A DNA stretch of 64,000 nucleotides from an uncultured Pseudomonadales bacterium (GCA_947487765.1 CANKXO010000002.1:675124-739123); one strand, 5' to 3'; shown: positions 36,771 through 46,340, counted from the stretch's first letter. Numbers and translations: made by a program. The notes: a model not told the origin generated them from the letters alone.

Positions 36771-38366
36771 ATGTCCAATTACACACAAGATATCGCAGCA
36801 GTTGCTGCCCTCCGTGATGCTAACGGCAGCTCATGGGATGCAATCAATCCAGAATCAGTAGCCCGCATGCGCGCTCAGAACAAGTTCAAAACTGGCATAG
36901 AGATCGCTCAGTACACTGCAGACATTATGCGCGCTGATATGGCGGCATTTGACGGCGACAAGACTAAATACACCCAGTCTCTAGGTTGCTGGCATGGTTT
37001 TGTTGGTCAGCAAAAATTGATCTCTATTAAAAAGCACTTTGGTACTACTGAGCGTAAATATCTATACCTTTCTGGTTGGATGGTTGCAGCTCTGCGTTCT
37101 GAGTTTGGTCCTCTTCCTGACCAGTCTATGCACGAAAAAACAGCAGTTGCTAGCCTTGTAGAAGAGTTATATACCTTTTTACGTCAAGCTGATGCACGTG
37201 AACTTGGCGGCCTTTTCCGCGAGCTAGATAAAGCACGTGAAGCAGGCGACGAAGTTAAAGCAAAAGACATTCAAAACCAAATTGACAATCACGAAACTCA
37301 CGTTGTGCCCATTATTGCTGATATCGATGCTGGCTTTGGCAACGCTGAAGCGACTTACCTAATGGCTAAGCAAATGATCGAAGCGGGTGCCTGTGCACTT
37401 CAAATCGAAAACCAAGTAGCTGACGAGAAGCAATGTGGTCACCAAGACGGTAAAGTTACCGTTCCTCATGCTGACTTCCACGCGAAAATCCGCGCTTTGC
37501 GTCACGCTTTCTTAGAGCTAGGTATCGACAACGGTTTAATCGTTGCGCGTACTGATTCTGAAGGTGCTGGTCTAACCAAAGAAATCGCTGTAGTTAAAGA
37601 ACCAGGCGATTCGGGTGATATCTACAACTCTTACCTAGACGTTGAAGAAATTGACGTAGCTGATATGGCTGAAGGTGACGTGTGCTTCAATCGTGACGGC
37701 AAATTGGTTCGTCCTAAGCGTCTACCTTCTGGCCTGTATCAGTTCCGTGCAGGTACTGGCCATGAGCGTTGTGTATTCGATTGTATCGGTGCAATCAATG
37801 CAGGTGCTGACCTACTTTGGATCGAAACTGCGGTTCCAACAGTACATGAAATTGCTGGAATGATGAATGACGTTCGTAAAGTACACCCAGATGCGAAACT
37901 TGTTTATAACAACTCTCCATCGTTCAACTGGACACTAAACTTCCGTCAACAAACTTATGATGCATGGGTTGCTGAAGGTAAAGACGTTTCTGCTTACGAT
38001 CGTGCAAACCTAATGTCTGCTGAATACGATGATTCTGAATTGTCTGCAGTTGCTGACGAGCGCACTCGTACTTTCCAAGCGGATACTTCACGCGAAGCGA
38101 ATGTATTCCATCACTTGATCACTCTACCGACTTACCACACGACTGCGTTGTCTGTAGACAATCTAGCGAAAGAGTACTTCGGTGATGCAGGTATGCTGGG
38201 CTATGTTGCTGGTGTACAGCGCAAAGAGATTCGTCAAGGTATTGCATGTGTTAAACACCAAAACATGTCTGGTTCAGACATGGGTGACGACCACAAAGAA
38301 TACTTTGCTGGTGAAAATGCTCTGAAAGCTGGCGGCGCGAAAAATACGTCTAACCAGTTCAGCTAA
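36771..38366 (+). CDS. aceA: Isocitrate lyase
   Basis: Splits isocitrate into succinate and glyoxylate, the first step of the glyoxylate shunt. The 531-residue form is the longer type found in Pseudomonas and relatives. The catalytic motif appears as KQCGHQDGK with the cysteine flanked by Gly and His, and IADIDAGFGNAEA and ARTDSEGAGL line the metal/substrate site. Codon use is strongly biased, suggesting high expression. Its own promoter and a strong terminator make it a separate unit from glcB. Confidence 0.97.
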   Translation: MSNYTQDIAAVAALRDANGSSWDAINPESVARMRAQNKFKTGIEIAQYTADIMRADMAAFDGDKTKYTQSLGCWHGFVGQQKLISIKKHFGTTERKYLYLSGWMVAALRSEFGPLPDQSMHEKTAVASLVEELYTFLRQADARELGGLFRELDKAREAGDEVKAKDIQNQIDNHETHVVPIIADIDAGFGNAEATYLMAKQMIEAGACALQIENQVADEKQCGHQDGKVTVPHADFHAKIRALRHAFLELGIDNGLIVARTDSEGAGLTKEIAVVKEPGDSGDIYNSYLDVEEIDVADMAEGDVCFNRDGKLVRPKRLPSGLYQFRAGTGHERCVFDCIGAINAGADLLWIETAVPTVHEIAGMMNDVRKVHPDAKLVYNNSPSFNWTLNFRQQTYDAWVAEGKDVSAYDRANLMSAEYDDSELSAVADERTRTFQADTSREANVFHHLITLPTYHTTALSVDNLAKEYFGDAGMLGYVAGVQRKEIRQGIACVKHQNMSGSDMGDDHKEYFAGENALKAGGAKNTSNQFS

Positions 38367-38421
38367 GCAAAACTTAGTTTAAAGACGCTCCCCTGATTAA
38401 TCAGGAGAATGTCCTTAAATG

Positions 38422-38457
38422 AAAAGGCGGCTCCTTGTAAAAGGGGTCGCCTTTTTT
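38422..38457 (+). terminator. Rho-independent terminator after aceA
   Basis: A 13-bp stem with two wobble pairs, AAAAGGCGGCTCC (38422-38434) and GGGGTCGCCTTTT (38443-38455), followed by Ts. A separate 14-bp palindrome CCTGATTAATCAGG lies at 38392-38405 just before it. Confidence 0.9.
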
Positions 38458-38542
38458 ATGAAGACTATTTATGATTGGAGTAGCTTTTACGTTAGAATTC
38501 CAATCTATCTTTCTACTACAAACTGATTAAACAATTTCGAAT

Positions 38543-39112
38543 ATGGCTAATGCACCTGTTTTTCTTAAAGACGCTAAAGAGTTATTAACCAATCATGGCT
38601 TTTCGACAAGTGATACTTGGTATCACGGCACATCATCGGCATTGGTCGACTCCATTCAAAAACAAGGTTTAAAGCGCTCCGGCGATAGAGCATTAAAAAA
38701 CGCTGCAAAAAAGACCATGGCAACAATTGGTAATAGCTATTCAGAATCCATTGAGCCAGTTTTTTTGACGCAAAGTAAAGAACTCGCTTTTTATTGGGCC
38801 GAACAAACGGTGAGAAACCGCAAAGTACGAGTTGAGATTGAAGGTAATGAACAGCCAGCCGTACTTTCTGTCAGATTCCCAGAAAAATTAAATACAAAAG
38901 TAAAACCTGATGTGGGCGCGGCGAGCTTACTACTCTTAACAGAAGGCGAAAAATTTATGGCGTATTTGGCCGAAATTTATCAAGAGAACGGTTTTGGCAT
39001 CCCAGAAATAGACTTAATGAAAGCTGACCGTCTAGAATACTTAAGCACATTAGGTATGGCTTATTATGATGCAGATATTAGCGCCTCATATATAGAATTA
39101 ATCTCTGACTAA
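38543..39112 (+). CDS. Hypothetical protein, candidate ADP-ribosyltransferase fold
   Basis: No characterised family recognised; 189 residues, no signal peptide, cytoplasmic. Its layout matches the ART/PARP fold: W-Y-H28-G-T-S near the N-terminus (as in YHGT motifs that bind NAD), IQKQGLKRSG, then VFLTQSKELAFYWA with Tyr84, and a C-terminal ISASYIELI with Glu185. That would give an H-Y-E triad. Whether the protein is active is unknown. It stands alone with about 85 bases after the aceA terminator. A moonlighting, toxin or modification role is speculation. Confidence 0.6.
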   Translation: MANAPVFLKDAKELLTNHGFSTSDTWYHGTSSALVDSIQKQGLKRSGDRALKNAAKKTMATIGNSYSESIEPVFLTQSKELAFYWAEQTVRNRKVRVEIEGNEQPAVLSVRFPEKLNTKVKPDVGAASLLLLTEGEKFMAYLAEIYQENGFGIPEIDLMKADRLEYLSTLGMAYYDADISASYIELISD

Positions 39113-39120
39113 CTGTATTT

Positions 39121-39139
39121 TATAATGATGATTATCATG
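39121..39139. promoter_or_regulatory. Weak Fur-box-like sequence
   Basis: TATAATGATGATTATCATG agrees with the 19-bp Fur consensus at 14 positions by hand count. It lies 166 bases upstream of the protease gene. Distance and AT-richness make it doubtful. Confidence 0.25.
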
Positions 39140-39304
39140 AAGAGAGCCTACAACTAAAATATTGACGAAACTAACTCATGAGTTTGCTGCTACAATAAGC
39201 TTTCCATATAGAAAACTGCAGCTAGTGAGTTAAAAAATGGCGCTTACCGTCCACTGTTAAGTTTTATTTATTGGGCATATTAACTTTATCATACAGGATA
39301 AATT

Positions 39305-40564
39305 TTGCGAGTATTCCTATTATTTCTAGCTTGTATTTTTTTACAGCCTGCACTTTCTAATTCCGATTATTATTCCGCAGATACATTGTTCGAAAATTTT
39401 TCTCAATCTATTTTCAAAGTACGCATCGTCGATATCAGCTCTGGCAGTCAGTCATCAATAGGGACTGGCTTTTTAGTGGACGATGGTAGTTTATTGGCAA
39501 CCAACTTTCATGTTATTTCATCCTTAATTAACAAACCTGAACAGTATAGAGCTGAAATTGAACTGTCTGGCAAAGTATATACCCTAGAAGTAGTATCGTT
39601 TGACGTAGTGCACGACTTAGCCATATTGAAAAGCTCAACTCAAGAGATCCTCGGACAGCCACTAGCATTATCACTAGAATCATTGAACAAAGGCCATAGT
39701 TTGTATTCCATTGGCAACCCACATAATATTGGCATGACCGTAGTAGAAGGCACTTACAATGGTTTGGTTGAACACCGCTTTATTGATTCCATCCATTTTA
39801 GTGGATCCATTAATTCTGGTATGAGTGGCGGCCCTACAATCACTAATCGTGGCAATGTTATCGGAATTAATGTGGCCACAATGGGAGACCAAGTTGGTTT
39901 TTTAGTGCCGGCTGATAAATTGGACGCATTACTTTCTCGATTCGACACCCACAAAAATTTAGACCACCATGATTTAATTAGCCAACAATTAGTAAACTTT
40001 AGCGAACAGGCCATTGATAAATTATTACAGAAGCCTTGGCCTTCAGAAGCGATGGTAAATGCTAAAGTAGCAGGGCAAATATCTGATTCTTTATCATGCT
40101 GGGGAGATAGTCACAACAACAAAGAAAATGGTTTAAAAACAACCTCAAAAGGTTGTCGAAACCAAGACAGCATTTATATTAACAGGCACTTTACAGTTGG
40201 CTCTATTGAATACGAATATAGACACTTTTCAGCTGACTCATGGAATAGCTTTTCATTTTACGAATATGTTAATCAAATTACATCAGGAGCAACGGCAGGG
40301 AATCGTACAAATAAAGATGATGCTAATAATTATATTTGCCAAAATAGTGTGATAGCAGCGACTGAGAAATCTTTTGCAAAAAAAATGAGTTACTGTGTAC
40401 GCTCTTACAAAAATATAAAGAATTTGTACGATACCTTTTATATTGCGACCAGTATTGACCAATCCAATGAAGCTATAATGGAGCACTTTACTTTATCAGG
40501 GGTAACAGAAATTTCTGCTCATCGATTTTTAGATCGCTTTATGGAATCAGCATCGTGGGAATAG
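39305..40564 (+). CDS. Secreted trypsin-like serine protease
   Basis: Exported chymotrypsin-fold protease of 419 residues related to the HtrA catalytic domain but without a recognisable PDZ. Signal peptide about residues 1-19. Triad: His69 (ATNFHV), Asp104 (VVHDLAIL), Ser174 (SGMSGGP). The C-terminal half (from about 220) is unrecognised and has several Cys residues that may pair in the periplasm. Start TTG is supported by AGGA seven bases upstream and by the signal sequence beginning there. It overlaps the FHA gene by ten bases, so they form an operon. Confidence 0.85.
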   Translation: MRVFLLFLACIFLQPALSNSDYYSADTLFENFSQSIFKVRIVDISSGSQSSIGTGFLVDDGSLLATNFHVISSLINKPEQYRAEIELSGKVYTLEVVSFDVVHDLAILKSSTQEILGQPLALSLESLNKGHSLYSIGNPHNIGMTVVEGTYNGLVEHRFIDSIHFSGSINSGMSGGPTITNRGNVIGINVATMGDQVGFLVPADKLDALLSRFDTHKNLDHHDLISQQLVNFSEQAIDKLLQKPWPSEAMVNAKVAGQISDSLSCWGDSHNNKENGLKTTSKGCRNQDSIYINRHFTVGSIEYEYRHFSADSWNSFSFYEYVNQITSGATAGNRTNKDDANNYICQNSVIAATEKSFAKKMSYCVRSYKNIKNLYDTFYIATSIDQSNEAIMEHFTLSGVTEISAHRFLDRFMESASWE

Positions 40565-41502
40565 TCGTTGAAATTATTAACCGCACTGGCCACGTTCAAC
40601 ACTGTCAGATTTTTGATAAAAATTCTATTACTGTCGGACGTGCTTATACGAATGATGTAGTGATTGCTGATACCTATGTTGATCCAGTGCATGCTTCTAT
40701 TTCCTGTTCAGGAGATGGTAATCGAGAAACTGACTTTACTTGTCAGGACCACTCAAGCGTTAATGGAATATTTGACATCAAAGGACGCAAGCAAAAAATT
40801 CAAAGCCATTGGCATTCAGGGCAAGTAATTTCTTTAGGTAAGACACTTTTACGAATTACATCTCCATCTATACCTGTACCACCTGCCACGCGCTTATCCG
40901 CATGGGAGAAAGCCAGCGATATATTAACTCAAACACGTGTTATCATATTCGTGAGCAGCCTATGCCTTCTGTTAGCGACAATAGATGTTTACCTATCTTC
41001 GTTTGCAGTGGCAGATAAAGCGTCAGAATATACGGCTGTATTATATTTATGGCTAGCTCTAGTATTTTATGCTGGGATATTTGCATTTTTGGGAAAAGCA
41101 TTTCGACAAGATAGCCGCTTTTGGCTGTATTACACACTTATTTGCGGCTCAACAATTCTCGTGATGAGCTATGATCTACTATCAGGTTTGATCTTTTTTA
41201 ATTTAAACCTAGGGGTTAGCAGTTGGTTTAACATTATAGCTTATATACTTATTATTGCCTTATTACTTAATTTTTCTATTCGTTTTGCACTATCTGTTAA
41301 AACTATCACGCGCATTGCCATTGTCAGCATCATCCCCAGTTTAGTGCTAATCAACCTAGCTATTCAGATGAAGAATGATTCTGAATTTAATTGGCGCCCA
41401 CAATATGATGTAACCGCCTATACTCAAACTCTATATTTAGCTAAACCTAAGACAAAAGCTGATGTCCTAACGTCCTCGCAGACGCTATATAAAAAGCGCT
41501 AA
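40555..41502 (+). CDS. FHA-domain membrane protein
   Basis: An N-terminal forkhead-associated domain (about residues 5-105) is followed by about five membrane helices (from about 128) and a short tail. FHA domains bind phosphothreonine; here G28-R29, N33-D34 and H46 are kept but the phosphate-binding Ser of the S-x-x-H motif is Asp43 (DPVHA), so binding may be altered. Start GTG overlaps the protease gene by ten bases. With the domain at the cytosolic N-terminus, the pair may link a cytoplasmic phosphorylation signal to envelope proteolysis; this is inference only. Confidence 0.8.
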   Translation: MGIVVEIINRTGHVQHCQIFDKNSITVGRAYTNDVVIADTYVDPVHASISCSGDGNRETDFTCQDHSSVNGIFDIKGRKQKIQSHWHSGQVISLGKTLLRITSPSIPVPPATRLSAWEKASDILTQTRVIIFVSSLCLLLATIDVYLSSFAVADKASEYTAVLYLWLALVFYAGIFAFLGKAFRQDSRFWLYYTLICGSTILVMSYDLLSGLIFFNLNLGVSSWFNIIAYILIIALLLNFSIRFALSVKTITRIAIVSIIPSLVLINLAIQMKNDSEFNWRPQYDVTAYTQTLYLAKPKTKADVLTSSQTLYKKR

Positions 41503-41579
41503 TATAAATAAGCCGGCTTTATTGAGACTTGTAAGTGATATAAAAATTTACTGTTGGCTCTATAGCTAAATAACTACAA

Positions 41580-42446
41580 CTATTGCTTCCAGGTAAAATT
41601 AATAAATGCACCAAGAATAATTAAGCCCCCTCCGATAAAGGTCCATATCGTTGGCATTTCACTAAAAACCAACCAACCAAGTAGTGCAGCAAATACGACT
41701 TGAAGATAGGAAAAGCTTGTCGCCTTACTTGCCGTCTCTGTTTGCATCGCTTTGGTTAAGCCTATTTGCCCCACTTGTGTTGTAATACCCACAAGCAATA
41801 ATAACAACCATGTCCAACCTTGAGGCATGACAAAATTATCGCCTAATAAAATAATAGAAAGCGGAAATGCGATAATAGGGAAATAAATAATAATAACCGA
41901 TGGATCTTCTGTTTGATTCAATTTGCGAACCAGCACATAAGCAATAGCACTACCAAATGCACCCGCCACTGCTGCTGCAATCGCTAACGAAGAATAGGAG
42001 CTACTTAACTCACCAAAAAGAAAATCAGGGCGAACGATAATAATTAAGCCGATAAAGCTTAATGCGATACATAATATTGTTGAACGATGTAACCTTTCAT
42101 TGAGAAATAAAATAGCTAACAAGGCAGTAAACATAGGGTGCAAATATTGCAGCATTGTTGCTTCAGCAAAGGGTATATGTACCAAAGCATAATAAACACA
42201 AATCAATGCAAAAGCGCCCACCATACCCCGAGCCAATAATAGGCCTCGACGATTCCCTAACAGTGAAATGCCTTTACGTTTAACATCCAAATAACTTAAT
42301 ACTACTGATACCAGCGAGCGCGCAGCGACGATTTCTAACACAGGAATACCTTGTGCACTGACTAATTTCACACACGCGCCCATCAACGAAAAGCCGAGAG
42401 CACTTAATATCATATAGCGAGCACCAAGAGGGATAAAGTTGATCAT
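41580..42446 (-). CDS. EamA-type drug/metabolite transporter
   Basis: Inner-membrane transporter with two EamA repeats and about ten helices over 288 residues. Repeat 1 starts YMILSALGFSLMGACVKLVS and repeat 2 near residue 150. The substrate is unknown. It lies directly after rimI on the same strand with one base between stop and start, so it is translated from the leuA-proximal transcript or the rimI unit. Not closely similar to the other DMT protein in the window. Confidence 0.88.
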   Translation of the reverse strand: MINFIPLGARYMILSALGFSLMGACVKLVSAQGIPVLEIVAARSLVSVVLSYLDVKRKGISLLGNRRGLLLARGMVGAFALICVYYALVHIPFAEATMLQYLHPMFTALLAILFLNERLHRSTILCIALSFIGLIIIVRPDFLFGELSSSYSSLAIAAAVAGAFGSAIAYVLVRKLNQTEDPSVIIIYFPIIAFPLSIILLGDNFVMPQGWTWLLLLLVGITTQVGQIGLTKAMQTETASKATSFSYLQVVFAALLGWLVFSEMPTIWTFIGGGLIILGAFINFTWKQ

Positions 42447-42447
42447 G

Positions 42448-42939
42448 CTATAGCGATTTAGCCATAATAACCGCGTCTTCTCTGCTATTTTTTGAAGCGC
42501 TTTTTTCAGCAGGATAATAGTTGGCTCTCACCCCCACCTCATTAAACCCTATCCCTTCATAAAGAGAAATAGCAGGTAGGTTAGACTCACGAACTTCTAA
42601 GAATAATGTGTGAATATTTTTATGAGTGTCTGAATTGAATAATTCACAGGTCATACATAGTAATTGCTGAGCAATTCCTTGACGTTGAAACTCCGGCGCA
42701 ACGGTTATATTGAGTAATTCAGCTTCATCAGCTGCCGTTGATGTAATGATATACGCCACGATTTTCGACTGTTGCAATACAATTCGGCATTGATGTGAGG
42801 AGTTAATGCTGGAAATAAAGTGCGATTCTTTCCAAGGATGACCGTGAGTGACTTGCTCAATCGCAAGAATATCAGAGAGGTCTTCAAGGCACATTTCTCG
42901 TAATTGGAAAGATTGGTCATTAAGAAGAAATTGCGTCAT
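42448..42939 (-). CDS. rimI: Ribosomal protein bS18-alanine N-acetyltransferase
   Basis: GNAT acetyltransferase that modifies the N-terminal alanine of ribosomal protein S18. 163 residues; the acetyl-CoA loop is QRQGIAQQLL, preceded by NITVAPE and followed by FLEVRESNLPAISLYEGIGFNEVGVR, the RimI hallmark segment. Lies between a HolD-like gene and a DMT exporter, matching the holD-rimI pairing known from E. coli. Confidence 0.92.
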   Translation of the reverse strand: MTQFLLNDQSFQLREMCLEDLSDILAIEQVTHGHPWKESHFISSINSSHQCRIVLQQSKIVAYIITSTAADEAELLNITVAPEFQRQGIAQQLLCMTCELFNSDTHKNIHTLFLEVRESNLPAISLYEGIGFNEVGVRANYYPAEKSASKNSREDAVIMAKSL

Positions 42940-43004
42940 TTAAGGAAAAGATCTCAAAATATATAAATAGGTAATTTTGCGGTTAGGAAATAGAAATTAA
43001 ATGA

Positions 43005-43907
43005 CTATCGAGAGATATTCTGCAATGCCGCCCATGCTATTTCTTTTTGCAGAGGCTCTTGCAACATAGAAAAAAGACTTGGGATAATAATGATATTGGC
43101 TTGCCATAAAGAGTCTTCAATAAACGTTCCCTGCATCTTAGCGAAATCAGATATATCCTCTAAAGAATAGAGTGTCGAATTTTCCCCCATCACAACAAGC
43201 TTTTTAATCGGCATTTTGGTCACTTGAGCAGATATGTAAGCTTGTACCATAGCACGCGCTTGTTTAACCTCGTCGTCATGTTGCTCTTTAGTAATCACGC
43301 CACCATTTTTCTTCCTGGAGAATTTATCGCCAATAAAAACAGGCCAGCGAATTGTTTCACTAGGAGGTAATTGCACAATAGAATAACCCATAACACGCAG
43401 TATATTTTGCAATAAGCGATCCGTTGGTAATGCAGTCCCGGGCTCACGGGAATCAATCACTAAACAGTCTTCAGACACTCGCCACACACTCAGTGTAAAA
43501 CTAACTGGCACTAAGCCCTCAATATCATCACTAACCTTGTTCTGGATGGTATCTAACGCTGAACTATCGGTAGAGTTATCAGCAGAGCTGTCCGTAATGG
43601 GCCCTTCTTTACCCACGGTTGATTCAAGCGACGTTTCTACTTTTTCATTCTTCCCGTCTAAGCCTTGCAGCAAAGATGAAACGTCCGGTACAGATGCAAG
43701 CTTGGTAGATCCATTTACTTCCTCTTTTTCATTCTTCTGTATATCGTCCGCATTATCAACGGAGGCAACCGAGTCGACTATAGACGGTACCTGCAACAAT
43801 TCATTTGGCAATAGTTCAGAGGGCGCAGCACCAGAAGCTATTCGTCGAGGAACATAATTTTCTATGCCTAAGATCGATAAATATTGCTGGCGTCGCTGCT
43901 CTAACAT
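43005..43907 (-). CDS. HolD-like protein (candidate DNA polymerase III psi subunit)
   Basis: Hypothetical protein of 300 residues. The N-terminus, RRQQYLSILGIENYVPR, resembles the psi-subunit peptide that binds the chi subunit (R-x-QLxxLGIxxW), and the end (LFSMLQEPLQKEIAWAALQ) matches the C-terminal helix of Pseudomonas-type HolD-like proteins. Between them, about residues 40-140 form a Ser/Asp-rich low-complexity linker absent from the 137-residue E. coli psi. Position next to rimI supports the assignment. It shares one base with the leuA stop. Sure as a gene, moderately sure as HolD. Confidence 0.6.
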   Translation of the reverse strand: MLEQRRQQYLSILGIENYVPRRIASGAAPSELLPNELLQVPSIVDSVASVDNADDIQKNEKEEVNGSTKLASVPDVSSLLQGLDGKNEKVETSLESTVGKEGPITDSSADNSTDSSALDTIQNKVSDDIEGLVPVSFTLSVWRVSEDCLVIDSREPGTALPTDRLLQNILRVMGYSIVQLPPSETIRWPVFIGDKFSRKKNGGVITKEQHDDEVKQARAMVQAYISAQVTKMPIKKLVVMGENSTLYSLEDISDFAKMQGTFIEDSLWQANIIIIPSLFSMLQEPLQKEIAWAALQNISR

Positions 43908-45460
43908 TACACACCTTCTCGCTGAGGGTGCGCTTTATGCTTGCCTGTCGCAAGCAAGTTTAATGCGTGGATATACGCTTTCGCAGATGCCGCGATCACA
44001 TCGATATCCGCACCCACACCATTAACAATATTACCACTGGACTCCAAACGCACTGTCACATCTGCTTGAGCTTCAGTGCCTGCGGTAATTGCATTCACTG
44101 AGTAAAGCTTTAGGTCCGCGCCACTATTCGCTATCTTTTCTATCGCTTTAAAAACCGCATCAACCGGACCAGCACCTTCTGCACTGACAGTTTGCTGCTC
44201 ACCCTGGACTCGAATGTGCAGATTGGCTTGTGGCGGCTGCCCCGTTTTACACAAAATTTCCATATTCTCGAATTGATAAACATGTGAAATAGAACTTTGA
44301 TCATGCCCAACCAAGCTTTGTAAATCTTCATCAAAAATTTCGTGCTTTTTATCTGCTAACCCCTTAAATCGAGAAAAGACTTCATTAAACTGGGCTTGAG
44401 ATTCAAAGCTAATTCCCAACTCTTCGTAACGAGATTTAACCGCTGCTCGCCCTGAGTGTTTACCCAATACTAGTTTATTGGTATTCCAACCTACATCCTC
44501 AGCACGCATAATTTCATAGGTCTCACGATGCTTTAATACTCCATCCTGATGAATACCAGACTCATGAGCAAAAGCATTAGCCCCCACAATGGCTTTATTA
44601 GGCTGAACAGGGAAACCCGTAATACTAGAAACCAGCCGAGATGTTGGCACAATATGGGAAGCATCAATTTGAGTGGCAACAGGATATATATCCTGCCGCG
44701 TGCGAACAGCCATTACCACCTCTTCTAACGACGCATTACCTGCACGTTCACCCAAACCATTAATCGTCGACTCAATTTGTCGAGCCCCATTCATTACTGC
44801 CGACAAAGAATTGGAAACAGCCAAACCTAAATCATTATGGCAATGGGTAGAAAAAATGGCTTTATCTGAATTAGGAACATTCGCAATCACACGGGCAAAC
44901 ATCTTGCCGTATTCATCAGGCTCACCATAGCCCACTGTATCCGGAATATTAATGGTACCGGCACCGGCATTTATCGTCGCTTCAATAATGCGGCACATAA
45001 ATTCAAAGTCAGAGCGGCTACCATCTTCTAAAGAGAATTCGACATTATCGGTATATTGTCGTGCATGCTTCACAGCCTTAACCGCTTGCTCTAATACCGC
45101 TTCCGGCTCCATTTGCAACTTGTATTTCATATGAATAGGCGATGTCGCAATAAAAGTGTGGATGCGCCCACTGTTAGCAGGCTTAATGGATTCTCCTGCA
45201 CGATCAATATCTGCCGGGACAGCACGAGATAAACTACACACAGTAGAATCTTTAACGGCTTCAGCAACGGCTTTAACAGCTTCAAAATCGCCAGGGCTTG
45301 CAATGGCGAATCCCGCTTCAATCACATCAACACGCATCTTTTCTAGCATTTTCGCGATACGTACTTTTTCATCCTTCGTCATCGAGGCACCTGGGCTCTG
45401 CTCCCCATCGCGCAAGGTTGTATCAAAAATGACTAATTTATCTTTTTTTGGTTTGTTCAT
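43907..45460 (-). CDS. leuA: 2-isopropylmalate synthase
   Basis: Joins acetyl-CoA and 2-oxoisovalerate to begin leucine synthesis. The 517-residue length is the E. coli-type short form. [12 protein letters not shown] is the N-terminal catalytic motif; the metal ligand segment [14 protein letters not shown] and [13 protein letters not shown] follow, then the C-terminal regulatory (leucine-binding) domain. Followed at once by the HolD-like gene; leuBCD are not in the window. A leucine-rich leader peptide precedes it, so leucine-dependent attenuation is likely. Confidence 0.97.
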   Translation of the reverse strand: MNKPKKDKLVIFDTTLRDGEQSPGASMTKDEKVRIAKMLEKMRVDVIEAGFAIASPGDFEAVKAVAEAVKDSTVCSLSRAVPADIDRAGESIKPANSGRIHTFIATSPIHMKYKLQMEPEAVLEQAVKAVKHARQYTDNVEFSLEDGSRSDFEFMCRIIEATINAGAGTINIPDTVGYGEPDEYGKMFARVIANVPNSDKAIFSTHCHNDLGLAVSNSLSAVMNGARQIESTINGLGERAGNASLEEVVMAVRTRQDIYPVATQIDASHIVPTSRLVSSITGFPVQPNKAIVGANAFAHESGIHQDGVLKHRETYEIMRAEDVGWNTNKLVLGKHSGRAAVKSRYEELGISFESQAQFNEVFSRFKGLADKKHEIFDEDLQSLVGHDQSSISHVYQFENMEILCKTGQPPQANLHIRVQGEQQTVSAEGAGPVDAVFKAIEKIANSGADLKLYSVNAITAGTEAQADVTVRLESSGNIVNGVGADIDVIAASAKAYIHALNLLATGKHKAHPQREGV

Positions 45461-45594
45461 AAGAGTCCTCGCATACCTGAAGCCCGAAGCGCTTTCTTAA
45501 GGCATAAATCTAGTAATACATTATCTCTGATTGCTTTAGTCTATAAAAGAAGTCAGGTGAAAGAATTTGGGTTAACGATGTGTAAAATAGATGA

Positions 45595-45690
45595 TTAGCC
45601 GCGCAGCGGCAGCAGAGAAATCCTTAGAGATAGGCGTAACAAAGCAAAAATAGCATCTGATGCCGCAGTTGGGTAAGCTTTTGATATCAT
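45595..45690 (-). CDS. Leucine-rich leader peptide of leuA
   Basis: A 31-codon open frame upstream of leuA, too short for standard gene finders. It reads MISKAYPTAASDAIF, then ALLRLSLRISLLPLRG, with seven Leu codons in the last 15 codons (TTG, TTA, CTA, CTA, CTG, CTG, CTG) and stops 134 bases before leuA. A promoter lies just upstream. Such leaders sense charged leucyl-tRNA in attenuation of leu operons. The Leu codons overlap a small hairpin (GCCGC-TGC-GCGGC), but I found no clear poly-U terminator, so the mechanism is unresolved. The ribosome-binding site is weak. Confidence 0.65.
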   Translation of the reverse strand: MISKAYPTAASDAIFALLRLSLRISLLPLRG

Positions 45691-45711
45691 TTTTCTGAAA
45701 GTCATAAAGCG

Positions 45712-45740
45712 ACTATAGACCTATTAAATAGATTCGACAA
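45712..45740 (-). promoter_or_regulatory. Candidate leuA leader promoter
   Basis: On the minus strand TTGTCG and TATAGT (plus-strand 45735-45740 and 45712-45717) are spaced 17 bases. The leader ATG follows about 20 bases after the -10, so the transcript would start with the leader peptide. The remainder of the 298-base gap shows no other gene. Confidence 0.55.
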
Positions 45741-45758
45741 GCTTGCAAATACACAGTA

Positions 45759-46340
45759 TTAACTAGCGTCTCCATTAGTTTTTTGTATCGCTGATTGTAT
45801 ATATTCTCTGCAACTTGGATAAACCGCACTTAGAATAACAACGAGAGGCTCTGACGACCGGATATTTTTGAAGTATTTAAAACAGGCTTCAATGTTAACA
45901 ATACATGCATCGATATGATGCTCATACTCATTATTATCACTCTGACTTGATGGCTTAAGCTCAATACGCCCCTCTAAGAAACCCTCCAACCCCTCTAATA
46001 ATAACTTCTCTGACTGAAGCTCTAATGCTTTAACTTGGTCACGAAGTTGACTCCACGTCTCCTCTGCAATAGGCCATTCAGGCTTATAGTCATGCTTCAT
46101 ATCACGGCGGATACTTCTTAAGGCCCGTACAGTACGAAGACTCCAATCGTTCGAAAAGTCTACAGACTGTTGTAACAATTCCTTAGATACGGCACCATAG
46201 CGCACCCCTGACCAGCAGCAGAATAAGAGCAAGGGAATATCGAAATGATATTCATCCTGCAAGTACAAACAGGCTGATTGGACTTGAGGGGCTGAATAAA
46301 CAGTACAAGAGAAATCCCATAAAGAAAGGTCAGTGTTCAT
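45759..46340 (-). CDS. TIGR02444 family protein
   Basis: Protein of 193 residues in the TIGR02444 family, conserved in gammaproteobacteria and of unknown function. The family opening LWDFSCTVYSAPQVQSACLYLQDEYHFDIPLLLFC-like region appears at residues about 7-42, followed by the SLRTVRALRSIRRDMK basic helix. Alpha-helical and cytoplasmic. Divergent from the kinase gene; its start is 32 bases from that gene. Confidence 0.85.
   Translation of the reverse strand: MNTDLSLWDFSCTVYSAPQVQSACLYLQDEYHFDIPLLLFCCWSGVRYGAVSKELLQQSVDFSNDWSLRTVRALRSIRRDMKHDYKPEWPIAEETWSQLRDQVKALELQSEKLLLEGLEGFLEGRIELKPSSQSDNNEYEHHIDACIVNIEACFKYFKNIRSSEPLVVILSAVYPSCREYIQSAIQKTNGDAS

Noticed and set aside
41510..41519. AAGCCGGCTT palindrome after the FHA gene resembling half of the porin terminator
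   Set aside because: It has no loop or T-run, so it cannot form the same hairpin and is probably chance.
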